NCBI GenBank assembly: GCA_024036415.1
Contig: JAMWET010005075.1
Coordinates: forward strand, 40,001-104,000
Source: Prochilodus magdalenae
Taxonomy: Eukaryota > Chordata > Actinopteri > Characiformes > Prochilodontidae
Direction: 5' to 3'
DNA length: 64,000 bases
Shown: in pieces, positions 46,141 through 56,999 of the stretch
How positions within the stretch are numbered: the first letter of the stretch is position 1
How the letters are laid out: each line of letters starts with the position of its first letter
Program-made: the position numbers and the translations under genes
The notes under the pieces: generated by a model
What the model was told of the DNA's origin: nothing
What the model saw: the letters and a program-made list of their open reading frames with translations, nothing else
Database searches by the model: none

Positions 46141-46927
46141 GTATTCATCACATTAGACCAACAACACGAATGAATAAAACACTACACTGTATGTAATAAA
46201 GGTCTGGGTGAATGCAAGTATAATGAGATGAATAGCTAAAAGCTTTAGCCAGTGTTTATTTCAAGCTGCTTACAAATAAAACTCTATTATTACAGTATCT
46301 TATATATTATATCACATATTATATTATATTAAATACTGTCTCAGCCTTTTATTCAGGAAATTCCTTTAACTTTGAGTAGAGAACTTTATCCAAGTAAGGC
46401 ATCATCATCATCAAAAAGACACAGTGGCTACCTGCCCTTAAAAGATCTAACTGTCAGCAGGGCATGATTCACAAGAGGTTACAACACAATGTCAATGAAG
46501 TCGTCTTTCGTTGGACTGATCAGACTAGACTCTACAGTGGCTCACTATCACCTCTTGAGGTACAAAGAGGTATCACAAGATAGGGTGGGCCAGGGCTAGC
46601 TGGTTAGCATGCTAACTCGAGTAGATATCTTTGCAATGCAATATATAGACATCATTGGCATATGTTATGGCAAGTGTTATTTTTTTCCATTCGGTTGATT
46701 ATTTAATTTTTGATTTTATTTTTTATTTTAAAAGTATTTCAGCCCATTCTGAATGAGACACTATGCAGAGCTGCCAATTAACCAGCTACATTGACCTCAA
46801 GAGAATGCAAGAGAAATGTGGGGTATGGCTATAGGGATATATGTTGGGCCCTCTCACAAGCACCCTCTAGTGCTAGTCAGCCCAGAGGACATCACTGAGC
46901 AGGACTTCTACCTCACTATAAATTCAC

Positions 46928-47119
46928 CTGGTGGTTTCTCTTTCTCCAGGTTAAAAAGGTGAAATATGGCTCTTTCCTCTCCTCTACTTGGCTTGATCTC
47001 CACTACATCAATCGCTTGACCTTTCTCGTGTATGGCAAACGGTTTGATGTGAATGTGCGTTCCACTCATAGCTGGCTTTAATGAATGCTGGAACAGCTTC
47101 ATCACACTATTAGCTTTCT
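46928..47119 (-). other. Exon-like open segment, unrecognised
   Basis: 192 nt on the minus strand lie between an AG acceptor candidate (CTGCACTGCAG, ending at 47120) and a GT donor candidate (CCAG followed by GTGAAT, at 46927). The frame is open across it (63 whole codons, one base before and one after), which would make a symmetric phase 1-1 exon. It reads KANSVMKLFQHSLKPAMSGT, then HIHIKPFAIHEKGQAIDVVE, then IKPSRGEERAIFHLFNLEK. I recognise no family. The pyrimidine tract before the acceptor is poor, and open frames of this size occur by chance, so this is weak. Confidence 0.2.
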
Positions 47120-47454
47120 CTGCAGTGCAGTGACGTTATCTCATTAACAATGCAGCGATAGGGCATTTAGCCACAGCTCCCTGCCAACATGCTGACACCA
47201 ACGCAGAAACGTGCCTTTCACTGCGAGAGGTTTTTCAGGATGTCACAGCTTGTGTTTGAGTCAGTGTTGATTCAGCAGCCTTAAGATAAAATCTACCACA
47301 GCCTCGAGTGTTTTCTCCTGCTTTTTCCCCTCAGAGCCCCCCTCAGCCCCCTGGTCCATTAGCTGTGGGCTTGCCCTTCTCAAATTTTCAAGGAGAGATT
47401 AAATGTAAATGTTGGTAAAGCACAGTATGCTTGCTACTCCAGCCTGGTGTTAGT

Positions 47455-47945
47455 AACACGATGGAATACGAGGAATGAAACTTGGTGGGTAGGTTTGACA
47501 TCGCAAGAAATGCTAATGATTCAAGTTTCTCACTCTGCTAAAGACAGGATTGATCTCTGTACCTGACTGACCCAGTAGACACAATTGTGGACATCCAGCA
47601 AGCAGGAATGGCCTCCACGGGTCATCCTGTTATGGGTCAGACTGTTATGGCAACTGCCCTTAACACCACGTTAGTGTCGCCAAAGACACCAGTGATGTCG
47701 TGCCAGACTGTCATGGAGCAGCGGGTCATCTTCAGTGACCAGTTCCACTTTTGTTTTCGTGGAGATGACCAATGAATCCATGTGGAGGCACCGTGGTCAG
47801 CACCAAGATGGATGGTTTGTTGCCATGTGTCATGTCCTGAAGCCTGGTGTCACTCCACCTCCACCGCTACTGCAAAACCTGCAGGAACTGTGTGAGAATG
47901 TTCAGGCTGCATGGGATGGATTATTATGGGATGTATAATCAAAAA
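47455..47945 (+). mobile_element. Tc1-like fragment (family B, copy 8)
   Basis: The longest coding-order copy of family B. It runs from the AACTTGGTGGGTAGGTTTGA word, through QRVIFSDQFHFCFRGDDQ (first catalytic Asp region) and a deletion removing the second half of the core, to a C-terminal part whose reading contains QNLQELCENVQAAWDGL. Both ends are lost and the frames are shifted. Confidence 0.75.
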
Positions 47946-48820
47946 ACTATTCCAATTTTCCCAAGGGACTGTGGGAGAGTGCATTGTTACTTACTTCTGA
48001 GACGGGAGACAAAAGAAGAGATGGGTAAGATGCCAGTTACTGTATGGAAGGCCGCATTACCAAACTGGAAAACAGCATAATTCCCAGATAAAGAATTGTT
48101 GAAGATTAGTAGATTATTCTAGTCAGGTCTGGCAACATAATCATAAGAATTTCCCCCAGTTCTTAAGCCCTTTGAAGGGACTACACATGACTGGCAACTG
48201 TTTAAGGAGATGAATAGGCTGAACAGTAGCTCAGAACTTGTGTTTTCTGCACAAACGCATAATGTGTGGCTTCTTTCCTCATTTAATTTCAATTAATAAT
48301 GCTTTCCGTATCAGGATCCCCCACCAGACAGGCTTGTTTGGAAGTGGACAAAAGATTGTTCTCTGGATCTAGCATTGAAAGGAGTGTCCGACAGAGGAGA
48401 ATGTCTGTTTCCAGAGAGATAATTAATAATGCAAACCACTGCAGTCGGCTGATAGCACTTAACACAGAAAAAACCTTCTTCCTGCTGATGTCATCCGAGA
48501 GTGCTCACACACACACACATGCGTGAACACACACAGAGGACACAAAAGTGTTGGAAAGAGTGAGGGGGTCAGAAGTGCTGTTCTACTAATGTCATTGTGT
48601 TTTAGTGCGTTGCGACACATTTAAGATGGTTAATATCCCAGTCACTCTGCCAACTGGCACCATAATCAGTTTTATAATAAGTTTTATGCATCATTATTGA
48701 GCATATAATACATCTTGTGTCGCTGCCAGGACTTTACACAGGAGGGCAAAAGCTCGAATTAATCAGGAAATTAAAAGATTCGACCTTCAGTTGGACAGAC
48801 ATTCCTATATACCTCAGGTC
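47946..48820. other. Single-copy DNA, nothing firm
   Basis: 48280-48470 has a non-repeat texture with AATTTCAATTAATAATGC and GAGATAATTAATAATGC, again AT-core rich. A short CA run lies at 48507-48521. No gene was recognised. Confidence 0.4.
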
Positions 48821-48973
48821 TTTAAATCTGGACCTTGAATCCAGATTCCAGTCCAGGGAGTTCAGGAACAGGAATGGTTCATCCTATTGACTGGCCATGT
48901 AGTGTCACACCTACCATAGTCAGATTACAAAGTCCAGGACTGGAAACTGGATTTAAGGTCCAGAACTGTACAT
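48821..48973. mobile_element. Short foldback MITE
   Basis: The left arm TCTGGACCTTGAATCCAG with ATTCCAGTCC is inverted on the right as GGACTGGAAACTGG and ATTTAAGGTCCAGAAC. About 150 bp, non-coding. Confidence 0.6.
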
Positions 48974-48997
48974 GTTTAAATGTTCGTATATATGGAT

Positions 48998-49255
48998 ATA
49001 TATTTGTCGCTGTCCAATGAAAAACATGTATCTCCATTTTTGTTGATTTTTACTTTAATGCCTCATTTGATCACATGATATGATGTTTACACTGTGTAGA
49101 AATTTAATAAGGTATGGACCAACAGAAATGACTCAAAATGACTTTGAAAGACGTTTGGTTCCATTGACTTTCATTGAATTTGAATGAGGTTTTTGGCCTC
49201 TCCTGTAAAGTTGCCATTTTGGAGATACCTGTTTTTCTTTGGACAGCGACGATAT
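48998..49255 (+). mobile_element. MITE with CGTCGCTGTCC ends (family D, copy 2)
   Basis: The left end TTTGTCGCTGTCCAATGAAA and right end TTTCTTTGGACAGCGACGAT are complementary. The interior words CCTCATTTGATCACATGATA and GGTTCCATTGACTTTCATTG are shared with copies at 21.3 and 49.85 kb. Confidence 0.88.
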
Positions 49256-49363
49256 GGACGTCCCCCAGAGGGTGATAAAGGGAAAGTCCCTAAATCAGAA
49301 ACAATAAAACAAATGAGGTTAAGGGCAAATGTGCATGTAAAGCTTCAGTCCTTCGCTCATTGA

Positions 49364-49490
49364 GCTCTGGGATAGGCTCCAGCATCACCGTGACTCAGAA
49401 GGATAAAGCGGTTTAGAAGATGAGTGACTGAGTGACTGAGTGACTGAGTGACTGAGTGAGTGAGTGAGTGAGAGAGTGAGTGAGAGAGTA
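49364..49490 (+). mobile_element. DANA-like SINE 3' fragment with (GACT/GAGT)n tail
   Basis: CTGGGATAGGCTCCAGCATC and AAGCGGTTTAGAAGATGAG form the SINE 3' end, then a tetranucleotide tail similar to that at 40.25 kb but shorter. Confidence 0.8.
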
Positions 49491-49849
49491 TTTATAGGAA
49501 GCTAGTAACAAACCCAGTAACCTAGCAATAATGTGATTTTTCAATTAACTGTCCACCGCTTCAGAAAAATGTTTTTACACTGTTACTGGGTGGTACTGTC
49601 TTATGAATGTCTTTATGAATATCTTCCCAGTAGAGTCTAACAAATGTCTGTTGTACTGTACTTTATTGCTCTCCTCTCTATGTAAACTAGGTGGTCCTAA
49701 TCCTGGGTAATTCTTCTAAATTAAACAAGTTTAGGAATCCAAAAATTCCAATTTCAATAAAATCCAGAGTTTATTCAAAGAATTCCACAGGCAAGTAAAG
49801 GATATAAATTCATAAAAGGTGAACAAGGATAAAAAAAATTATAATAGCA

Positions 49850-50090
49850 TATCGTCGCTATCCTAAGAAAAACATGTATCTCTATTTTTGTTGATTTTTA
49901 CTTTTATGCCTCATTTGATCACATGAGCTGCTGTTTACACTGTGTGAATGAAGAATGGACCAACAGAAATGGCCAAAAACTATTCGGAAAGACGTCTGGT
50001 TCCATTGACTTCCATTCGAATAAAAAGAGGTTTTTGGTCTCTCCTGTAAAGTTGCCATTTTGGAGTTTTTTCTTTGAACAGCGACGATAT
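49850..50090 (+). mobile_element. MITE with CGTCGCTGTCC ends (family D, copy 3)
   Basis: The left end ATCGTCGCTATCCTAAGAAA faces TTCTTTGAACAGCGACGATA. Same orientation and interior order as copy 2, 600 bases away. Confidence 0.87.
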
Positions 50091-50317
50091 ACTTGATTAG
50101 TGATGCCAACAAATCAATAGTACATGAGAAAAATGAAAATTAAAGTAAAATTAAAATAAGGTTTTACACTTCTGATCAGGCCTGGGCTATAGACTGTCTC
50201 TAAACTCACAAGGCTGTACATCATCTACAGAGAATTATCTACAGAGTATAATATATAATAATGAGTATGAACTCATAATATGAGTAAATATTGAACAGGA
50301 CTAGTTACGGTAGGAGG

Positions 50318-51053
50318 TGTGTTCTGATTTTTTTTTTTTTTTTTTGCTTTGCTTGTTCTTCCCCTTTCTGCGGGTAGTTGGTGAGCAGGAGGAGGAGGAG
50401 CATGCAGGAGGAGGAGCCACTTAATTGATTATCTGGTTCCTGCCTGGGAATAAATAGCTGGCGGCTTTGGGATCCTGCGTGGCATCTTCGCAGTTTTACT
50501 CTCATCTATGCGCTCAGATCAAATGCATGGTTTCGTGTGTTCTGTGGTGAAGCCGGGCTTTGGTTTCTTGCTGATCTTGTCTGTATGTGATCATAATTAT
50601 GTAACATCTTGTCGCATCCTTTTCTTTAAGGTCACATCATTATCAGTAATTGCCTATATAAGCTGTTTGGCTTGCTTCAGTTATTGTGAAGTAACGTCTC
50701 TGATTTTCAGTACTTACTGAGACCTCCCTGATTGTATCGTCTGGTGTTTTGACTTTTGGCTTTGGTTTTTGACTTTGTTTCTAAACTGCCCTATTTGGTT
50801 ATGTTTACCTTGTCGTTTTGGACAGCACTTTTTTGATTGTGCCTTTACAATTAACCTTTTAAGCCTCATCTGCTTATGTCCTCGCGCCCGAATCTTACAG
50901 TTTGTAATTTTAGCCATTCTTATCCCCGACATTTCTGCTGCCTGAGGTGCTAATTAATCAGGTTTGGTTTGTACTTTGTCTGCTTAATTGTTTTTGGTCT
51001 GGGCGCAGGAGTAAGAGGGGTGTCGTCTGCTTATGATCCTCTAGGCCGTAACA
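50318..51053 (+). mobile_element. Possible LTR or unclassified repeat
   Basis: TG-start, GGAATAAATAGCTGGCGGC (promoter-like) near 50447, CTGCGTGGCATCTTCGCAG after it, and GCCGTAACA at the right edge resemble a fish LTR. No flanking duplication or partner LTR was found. It may instead be single-copy. Confidence 0.3.
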
Positions 51054-52476
51054 GACTGTAAGCTCCTTATACTTCCATGAGCATTTCCTTTCCAATCACA
51101 AGGCTTTTAGAGAAACTTGGTGAGTTCAAGCTAACCCAGCATAACCAGAAGCTAGTGAGCTGGGCCATTTGTTGGTTGCTGCCTGTCACTTATTCATTCA
51201 TTTATCCAAACACCAACACTGAACGTTAATTCTTCATCCACACATTGATTTGTTTATTTGTTTGTTCATCCATTCATCTGTCTCCATGTCCGTCCTTTGG
51301 ATATTGCTTCAACTGTCTGTTTATGCTCTGATTTATACAGACATTCCCGACTACTGACAAATGTATTGTAGGCCTACACTGCTGTAGGGCCACTGAGGTC
51401 ATCTGTATTTCAGTCTTAAAGGTACAGTAGAACGGATAGATAATGGAAAACGGTTATGCACAATAAACGACAGATATTTTAAGTGGGCTTAGTTAGAAAG
51501 TCAAGAAAAGTCTGAATATGGATGCTTTAACCAACTTATTAAGGAAGCTGATCAGCTACACATATTTGCTTATGCTCATCAGTTACCACCAGGTTGGTTG
51601 TAGACACAGGAAGTGCTCAAAATCACTAGTCAGGCAATGGACCGAACGCAAACTGCCCAGTAGCGATGAACCAAGGCCCTTTATAGTTTCTATCAGTTTT
51701 GTATATTGTACTCTTTGTCTCTTTCTCTCTGTCTCTCTCTCTTTCTCCTTTTTCTCAAGGGTCAATTTAGTTCTCGTCTCGGGCCTGTAATCACACACCC
51801 ATGCACACACACATGAGGTTGATTTGCCTGCCCTCAACTGTCTGTCTCTCTGTGACTCTCCAATAATGCCCCTGTCCACTTATCTTAATTGCGTGTCAGT
51901 TTTGTGTGTGTGTGTGTGTGTGTGATGGTCTTCTTGACAGTGGTCCTGGCAGACTGCTCAGAATTCACCCTGATGGGGAGATTAAAGGTCTTGGGTTTAA
52001 TAACCTTACTCACACAGAGTCTCTCCTAGGCGTAGTGTGAGTGTGTGGTGCTCAGTCTGATGAGCTCTGTCAGTCAGGGACGTGATGGGCAAGAGGTTTT
52101 AGAGACACTCCTTCCAAACTCAAACAGGGCTTGTTAAATCCCTCTTAGCGTCCACTCAGTCCGCCCCCAGCCCTCAGCCAGCTGACAGATGCACATGTAT
52201 TCCAGTCAAACCTGGGATTCTCTTAGATAGCTGACACCGTCTACATCCGCACACACTGAAAACGAAAGCATCGTATGTGCTTTAAAGGGAACTCCACCAA
52301 AATATCCATGTAGTTAAGTGACTGAGATGTAAACAAAGTCATTCAGAGTGGTCGGAGTAAGAATAGTTCACAGTGGTGGTCCACATCACAGAAAACTCTC
52401 TCTCTTAGAAAGTTATGAGTTGATGGTATATCATGATTGTGAATGGTTATGTATGCGCTGCCTTGTGGTTGAGACA
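51054..52476. other. Mostly single-copy DNA
   Basis: CATTCATC-type low complexity at 51190-51300 and (GT)n at 51903-51924. The word TTTAAAGGGAACTCCACC at 52280 resembles the edge noted at 22.6 kb. No coding signal. Confidence 0.4.
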
Positions 52477-52876
52477 TGTGTGTTTACATGCACTTGATAA
52501 TGTGCTCCTAATCAGATTTATAAAGTTATCTAATTGTTCAACAGCATAATCTGATTCTTTAGATCCGATTATGAAATGAGCTGGATTTTAGCTCAGTAGT
52601 CTGATTTTTAGTGCATGTATACTCTTACTCTGATTTCTTTCAGATTACTCAATCTGCACATGTGCAAAAACAGAGTGCAGTACAAACAGTATTTAACGCA
52701 GCAGCTGCAGAATGATACCAAATACATGCATGATATTGCATGATATGTTCTCGGAGAAAATCTGAGAGTTAGACTTAATTATCCGAGTATTCAAACGCAT
52801 GTAAACATGATAAACAGATGACTGACAAAATCTGATTTTCTGCAGTTGTTGGATTGTTAAGTGCATGGAAACACAC
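52477..52876. mobile_element. 400-bp MITE with GTGTGTTTACATGCACTTGA ends
   Basis: The left end GTGTGTTTACATGCACTTGA is mirrored on the right by TTAAGTGCATGGAAACACAC. The interior is full of sub-terminal ATCAGATT / AATCTGAT words on both strands, as expected for transposase-binding repeats. Non-coding. Confidence 0.75.
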
Positions 52877-53464
52877 TCATACTTTTTTAAATAGTTTTGT
52901 CATTAAGTTTTGGCTCAAATGTCTTGTTTATCCATTGATCTGCATCTGTATATAGCTGAGTGATACATTAAGGGGATTTTAAGCCGAAATAGTCAGAACA
53001 TCCACTATTTTACCATCATCGCTATCACATATAAAATCTCAGAAGGCTGTATAGGTTCACTGGTGGTTTGGATAGTAAATAAATGTCTATATTTGTGTTG
53101 TAGACATGGTGATCCCTGGTTTCTGTGACGACCACTATAAAGAACTCTGTAACTTTATTTACAACAGAACCAGCTGACATCAAACGGCATATAACACATA
53201 TAACACATCAGCGCGTCAGCTTTATCAACATATTGTTCAGTTCTGTTAACTTACTTTCAGCAGTAATGGTTTAGATGTCATGTCACTGACATGCAGAATT
53301 GGAATTCAGAAGACAATTGGTTTTGTGATGTGCTGTCCACACATCAGCCTCTTGTTTGTATTTGTGTGTGTAGATTTCTAGCTATACTTGTGAGGACTAC
53401 ATGCTCTCATGATGATAGACAAAAAGACGGTTTTGGAAAATGCACTTTAGAATTGTGTATGTGT

Positions 53465-53502
<38 letters not shown>

Positions 53503-54355
53503 TATATTGCATTTAACAAACATAAAAACATCAAAGTAAAATGTAGAATCTTTATTTGTGTGGCTAAAAACCATAACAGTCCAAAATGTGGGTCTGGTAT
53601 TTAAAAACATCTTTCCACTTTCAAGATGCATCATCATTAACTTTCCTAGATTTCAAACTAGTCTGGAGGCGGCTGCAGCACTGCTGAAGGATTCCAGTTA
53701 GCAGGTCCACAGCAGAAGTAGTGATGGTTTAATGTATCATTTTGTCTGAAGTGTCCTGTTGATGTTCAGAGTGCGCCACCGACTGGAGGGAAATGTAACT
53801 GCAGAGGCAAATCATTTTTTATATGATACATTCATATCTGCAGAATATCTGTTCATTAACTGGAAAATGTAAATTAGTCAGAAGGCAGCTTCTGTGTGTG
53901 TTCGAGGAGGAGAGACGGCTTAGGCTCAGAGCTCAGAGACTCCCTAATAATGACCAATCCTAATAAAGAGATTACATTTGTAATTTTTCATTAGGAGGAC
54001 CCTGGTCTTACAGTAACAGCCCTAACTCATTCATTTAGCTTCTTAATCCCCCCGTCTGCACATGCACTCATTCACTTAGCACCTTAATCATGCTGAGACA
54101 AATTCCGTGTGCAAGTCATTAGCAGGAGGCCTTGGCTTGCCCCTGGAAGTCTGTAGAGCGGGCTTCCAGCTCCACTACACATACAGTTCTAGTGAAAAGT
54201 TTTAAAGAGCTCATATACTGTATTTTTCTGGTTTACCTGGAGAGTCCATAATAGCATTTGTGCAGAACAGTCATAATTAGTTTATGTCCCAGCCTTTCAA
54301 ATCAATGTGCCTTGAAAAAGCAGCTCAAGCTAAAAGTTTTCTTTCACCTTTATAT
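52877..54355. other. Single-copy DNA with a (GATA)n and a possible regulatory block
   Basis: (GATA)n at 53465-53502. 53880-54190 has a single-copy, factor-core texture (CTCCCTAATAATGACCAATC, TTTTTCATTAGGAGG). No gene was seen. Confidence 0.4.
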
Positions 54356-54369
54356 TCACTCTATATGCA

Positions 54370-54393
54370 GATGTGTGTGTGTGTATGTGTATG

Positions 54394-54450
<57 letters not shown>
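54370..54450. repeat. (GT)n-(TA)n compound microsatellite
   Basis: A GT run passes into TA runs with one TTATA break. Confidence 0.96.
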
Positions 54451-54452
<2 letters not shown>

Positions 54453-55334
54453 GTTACGTTCTTGAGCAGGCGCACCTTTAGGGTAACTTTAGGGTAACTG
54501 CTGCATTACTTAAGGTGGACCTGGAAAGTCCAATTAGAACCTGAAAAGTGTGAACATAACTTCAGCGTCTTAAAAAAGCTAAAACGATTTTAAAGAATTT
54601 AAAAAGTTTGAAAACGATTTCTTTTTAAAGCATTCTGACTGCAGTAATGATTTTCTCAGTACGTCACTAAGTTCACCCTCACTCTTCGTCATATTGCAAG
54701 ACTTTGGTTAAAAGGAGTCGATTCCATTGATTGCAGCGGCAGGAGTCAAGAATCAACTCTAAAAGAATTGGAGTTGTGCATTACTAATGCTAACCGAGTG
54801 TGCGTCCCAATGGTGCACATAATACTAACAAGGTTTTGGCTATATAGCATCTAGCGCAGTTATAAATGTCTGAGTCGAGTATACTGAAAAATTCACAGTG
54901 CACACTTAGAACTAGTCGATTTTTGAGGATGGTAATGATGGACACTATTGTCCCAAACAGAAGACGAGAAACAGAACGGGAGGAGTAGCTTGCATCTGGA
55001 AAACTCAGACAGAAGGACAGACAACAGCCTGTACAAATAAAGGTATTAGGGCCTGTGTTCGAGTTGGGTCCACCTGGAAGTATCTGCTCTATAGCAGTTC
55101 TGTTTGGCCAGAGGAAGCATCAAATTCCCGATCTCTTTTGTCCAAGGGTTGTTATGAAGTTCATACTGTTCCGCTGCTCAAGGAAAGGCAGGCGTTCGGT
55201 TATTATTTGTAATGAGCTACAGTGAGGCACCCCGTGGTCTTCATTGCCTGCTCAGGAGCTGATTCTGGTGACTTGTATTACTTACATCTCTAAAACATTA
55301 CTTTAGTCTGCTTTATATGTGATGAAGGTTTATC
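54451..55334. other. Single-copy DNA, nothing recognised
   Basis: No repeats or motif-bearing frames were found. Confidence 0.4.
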
Positions 55335-55393
55335 CAGTTAATTTATTATGTATTTATTATTATTATTATTACTATTATTATTATTATTATTAC

Positions 55394-55456
<63 letters not shown>

Positions 55457-55458
55457 GT
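55335..55458. repeat. (ATT)n microsatellite
   Basis: About 120 bp of ATT with two ACT interruptions. Confidence 0.97.
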
Positions 55459-55689
55459 CAGATGTTCAAACTTCATATAATCATCTTTTAACAGCGCTTC
55501 CACTGTTGGCTCTTTTTATTATGTTTCCAGTTGTTATGGTTTTTAGCATATGTTTCCTCACAGTACTCTAGTCTGCCAGTCCAGGTTGTCCATCAGATTT
55601 AGCCATGATTCTAAGCTGAAGAGATGGGAATGGTAAATTATAAAATACGCTCTGCACTAAAACAGCAAGCTCTTTTTTCTTAATGCTAT

Positions 55690-55960
55690 ACATTAGCTTA
55701 CAGGACAAAATATGAGTCGCCTGTGACTGAAACAACCTGTGCTTGTAATACCTCCATGAGCACAAATAACAGCTGTGATATATAATTAGGCATGGACTGG
55801 ACAAGTTTCTGGATGTAAGCCACATCAATGGTCAGACACTCTTGCAATAAGGAATTTGGATGGGATTTGGTGGAGGCCTTTCCTGCACAATTCTGAAGAG
55901 AATGTCCCGTAGACTGGGATTTTTGCCACTGCTGGTAGACCCGTATGACTGTGTGCTTTC
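55690..55960 (-). mobile_element. DNA transposon relic (family J, copy 2)
   Basis: GGACAAGTTTCTGGATGTAA, GCCACATCAATGGTCAG and GCACAATTCTGAAGAG match 28.1 kb. The minus strand reads HTVIRVYQQWQKSQ. The words GTGACTGAAACA and TAATACCTCCA recur at 56.79-56.84 kb, a third fragment. Confidence 0.5.
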
Positions 55961-56990
55961 ATTCAGCTATGTCCTTCACACCATGGCCTTTGGTACGCCC
56001 AAATACAGTCACTTCTTTTAGCCAATCACTAACATCTGCTTTGGAGCCAGTGTCCACACATGGAACAAGACATTCACCGCACTGTACCACCTCTTCTCAA
56101 ACTACGAATCCCATCACACACATCCTTAAACACACAAGGTGACTCATTTTTGTCTGATGAGCTTATATAAGATATATAAAACATAAGATACTCTTAAAAA
56201 GAAAAGCAAAATTCATGTCACCGGTTCAATGTTATGTTGCTCACCACATCCAAGACAGTGAATAACAATGGTTGTATCCATAACACGGGTGACAGCCCAT
56301 TGTTTAGCTTTGTTTAGGGATGTGCTTGTAGAACAGTTTTCATTCAACTCTAGCAGCTTCCCTCATGAGCAAATAAGCCAGCCTTCATCCTGTTTGGGCC
56401 CCGGAGCCCTACCAGACTGCTCATGCATAAAGCACAGTGGCTTTAGACAGTAAACTCTGAGTCTGGCTTAGCTGTCAGCAAGCTGAGCATCAGAGTTTAG
56501 CTGCAGCTTTACACGAATGCCTGTGAGGCGTGCTGTAAATGCTGTCTGTCGGGACGCTTCAGTTGGAGCCCAGATGTAGTGCACTGTGTGAAGATGTGAA
56601 TTCACTCATTCAGTCACATTTAGTTTCAGTTTTGTGCTGCTTGCCATGAATTGGGGAATTTCAATGATGATAAATGATGCTAAGTGAATTCAATTGCTTT
56701 GTCAACACACAATTAAAAAGCAACAAATAAATAAAATTAATTAATGAATTAATTAATAATGTTCTCCATAAGCTCACCAGACAGTTTGGTGACTGAAACA
56801 TCATGTAATACCTCCACAAGCAGCAATAACAGCTACAAATTAAATTACTGTCAACAAGCAATTAAATAGCAATAAACAAATACATAGATTCATTAAATTA
56901 GTAAATAAATAAATAAACATATGCTTGAATTTGATCAGTGATGTCTCTCTCAAGTCACTGAAAGAACTAGAATTTCTGTCAAGAAATCCT
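55961..56990. other. Single-copy and AT-rich DNA, with a family J word at 56.8 kb
   Basis: 56700-56760 and 56860-56915 are AATTAATT/AAATAAAT-rich. 56790-56840 holds the family J words. Nothing else was recognised. Confidence 0.4.
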
Positions 56991-56999
56991 CTACATGAT

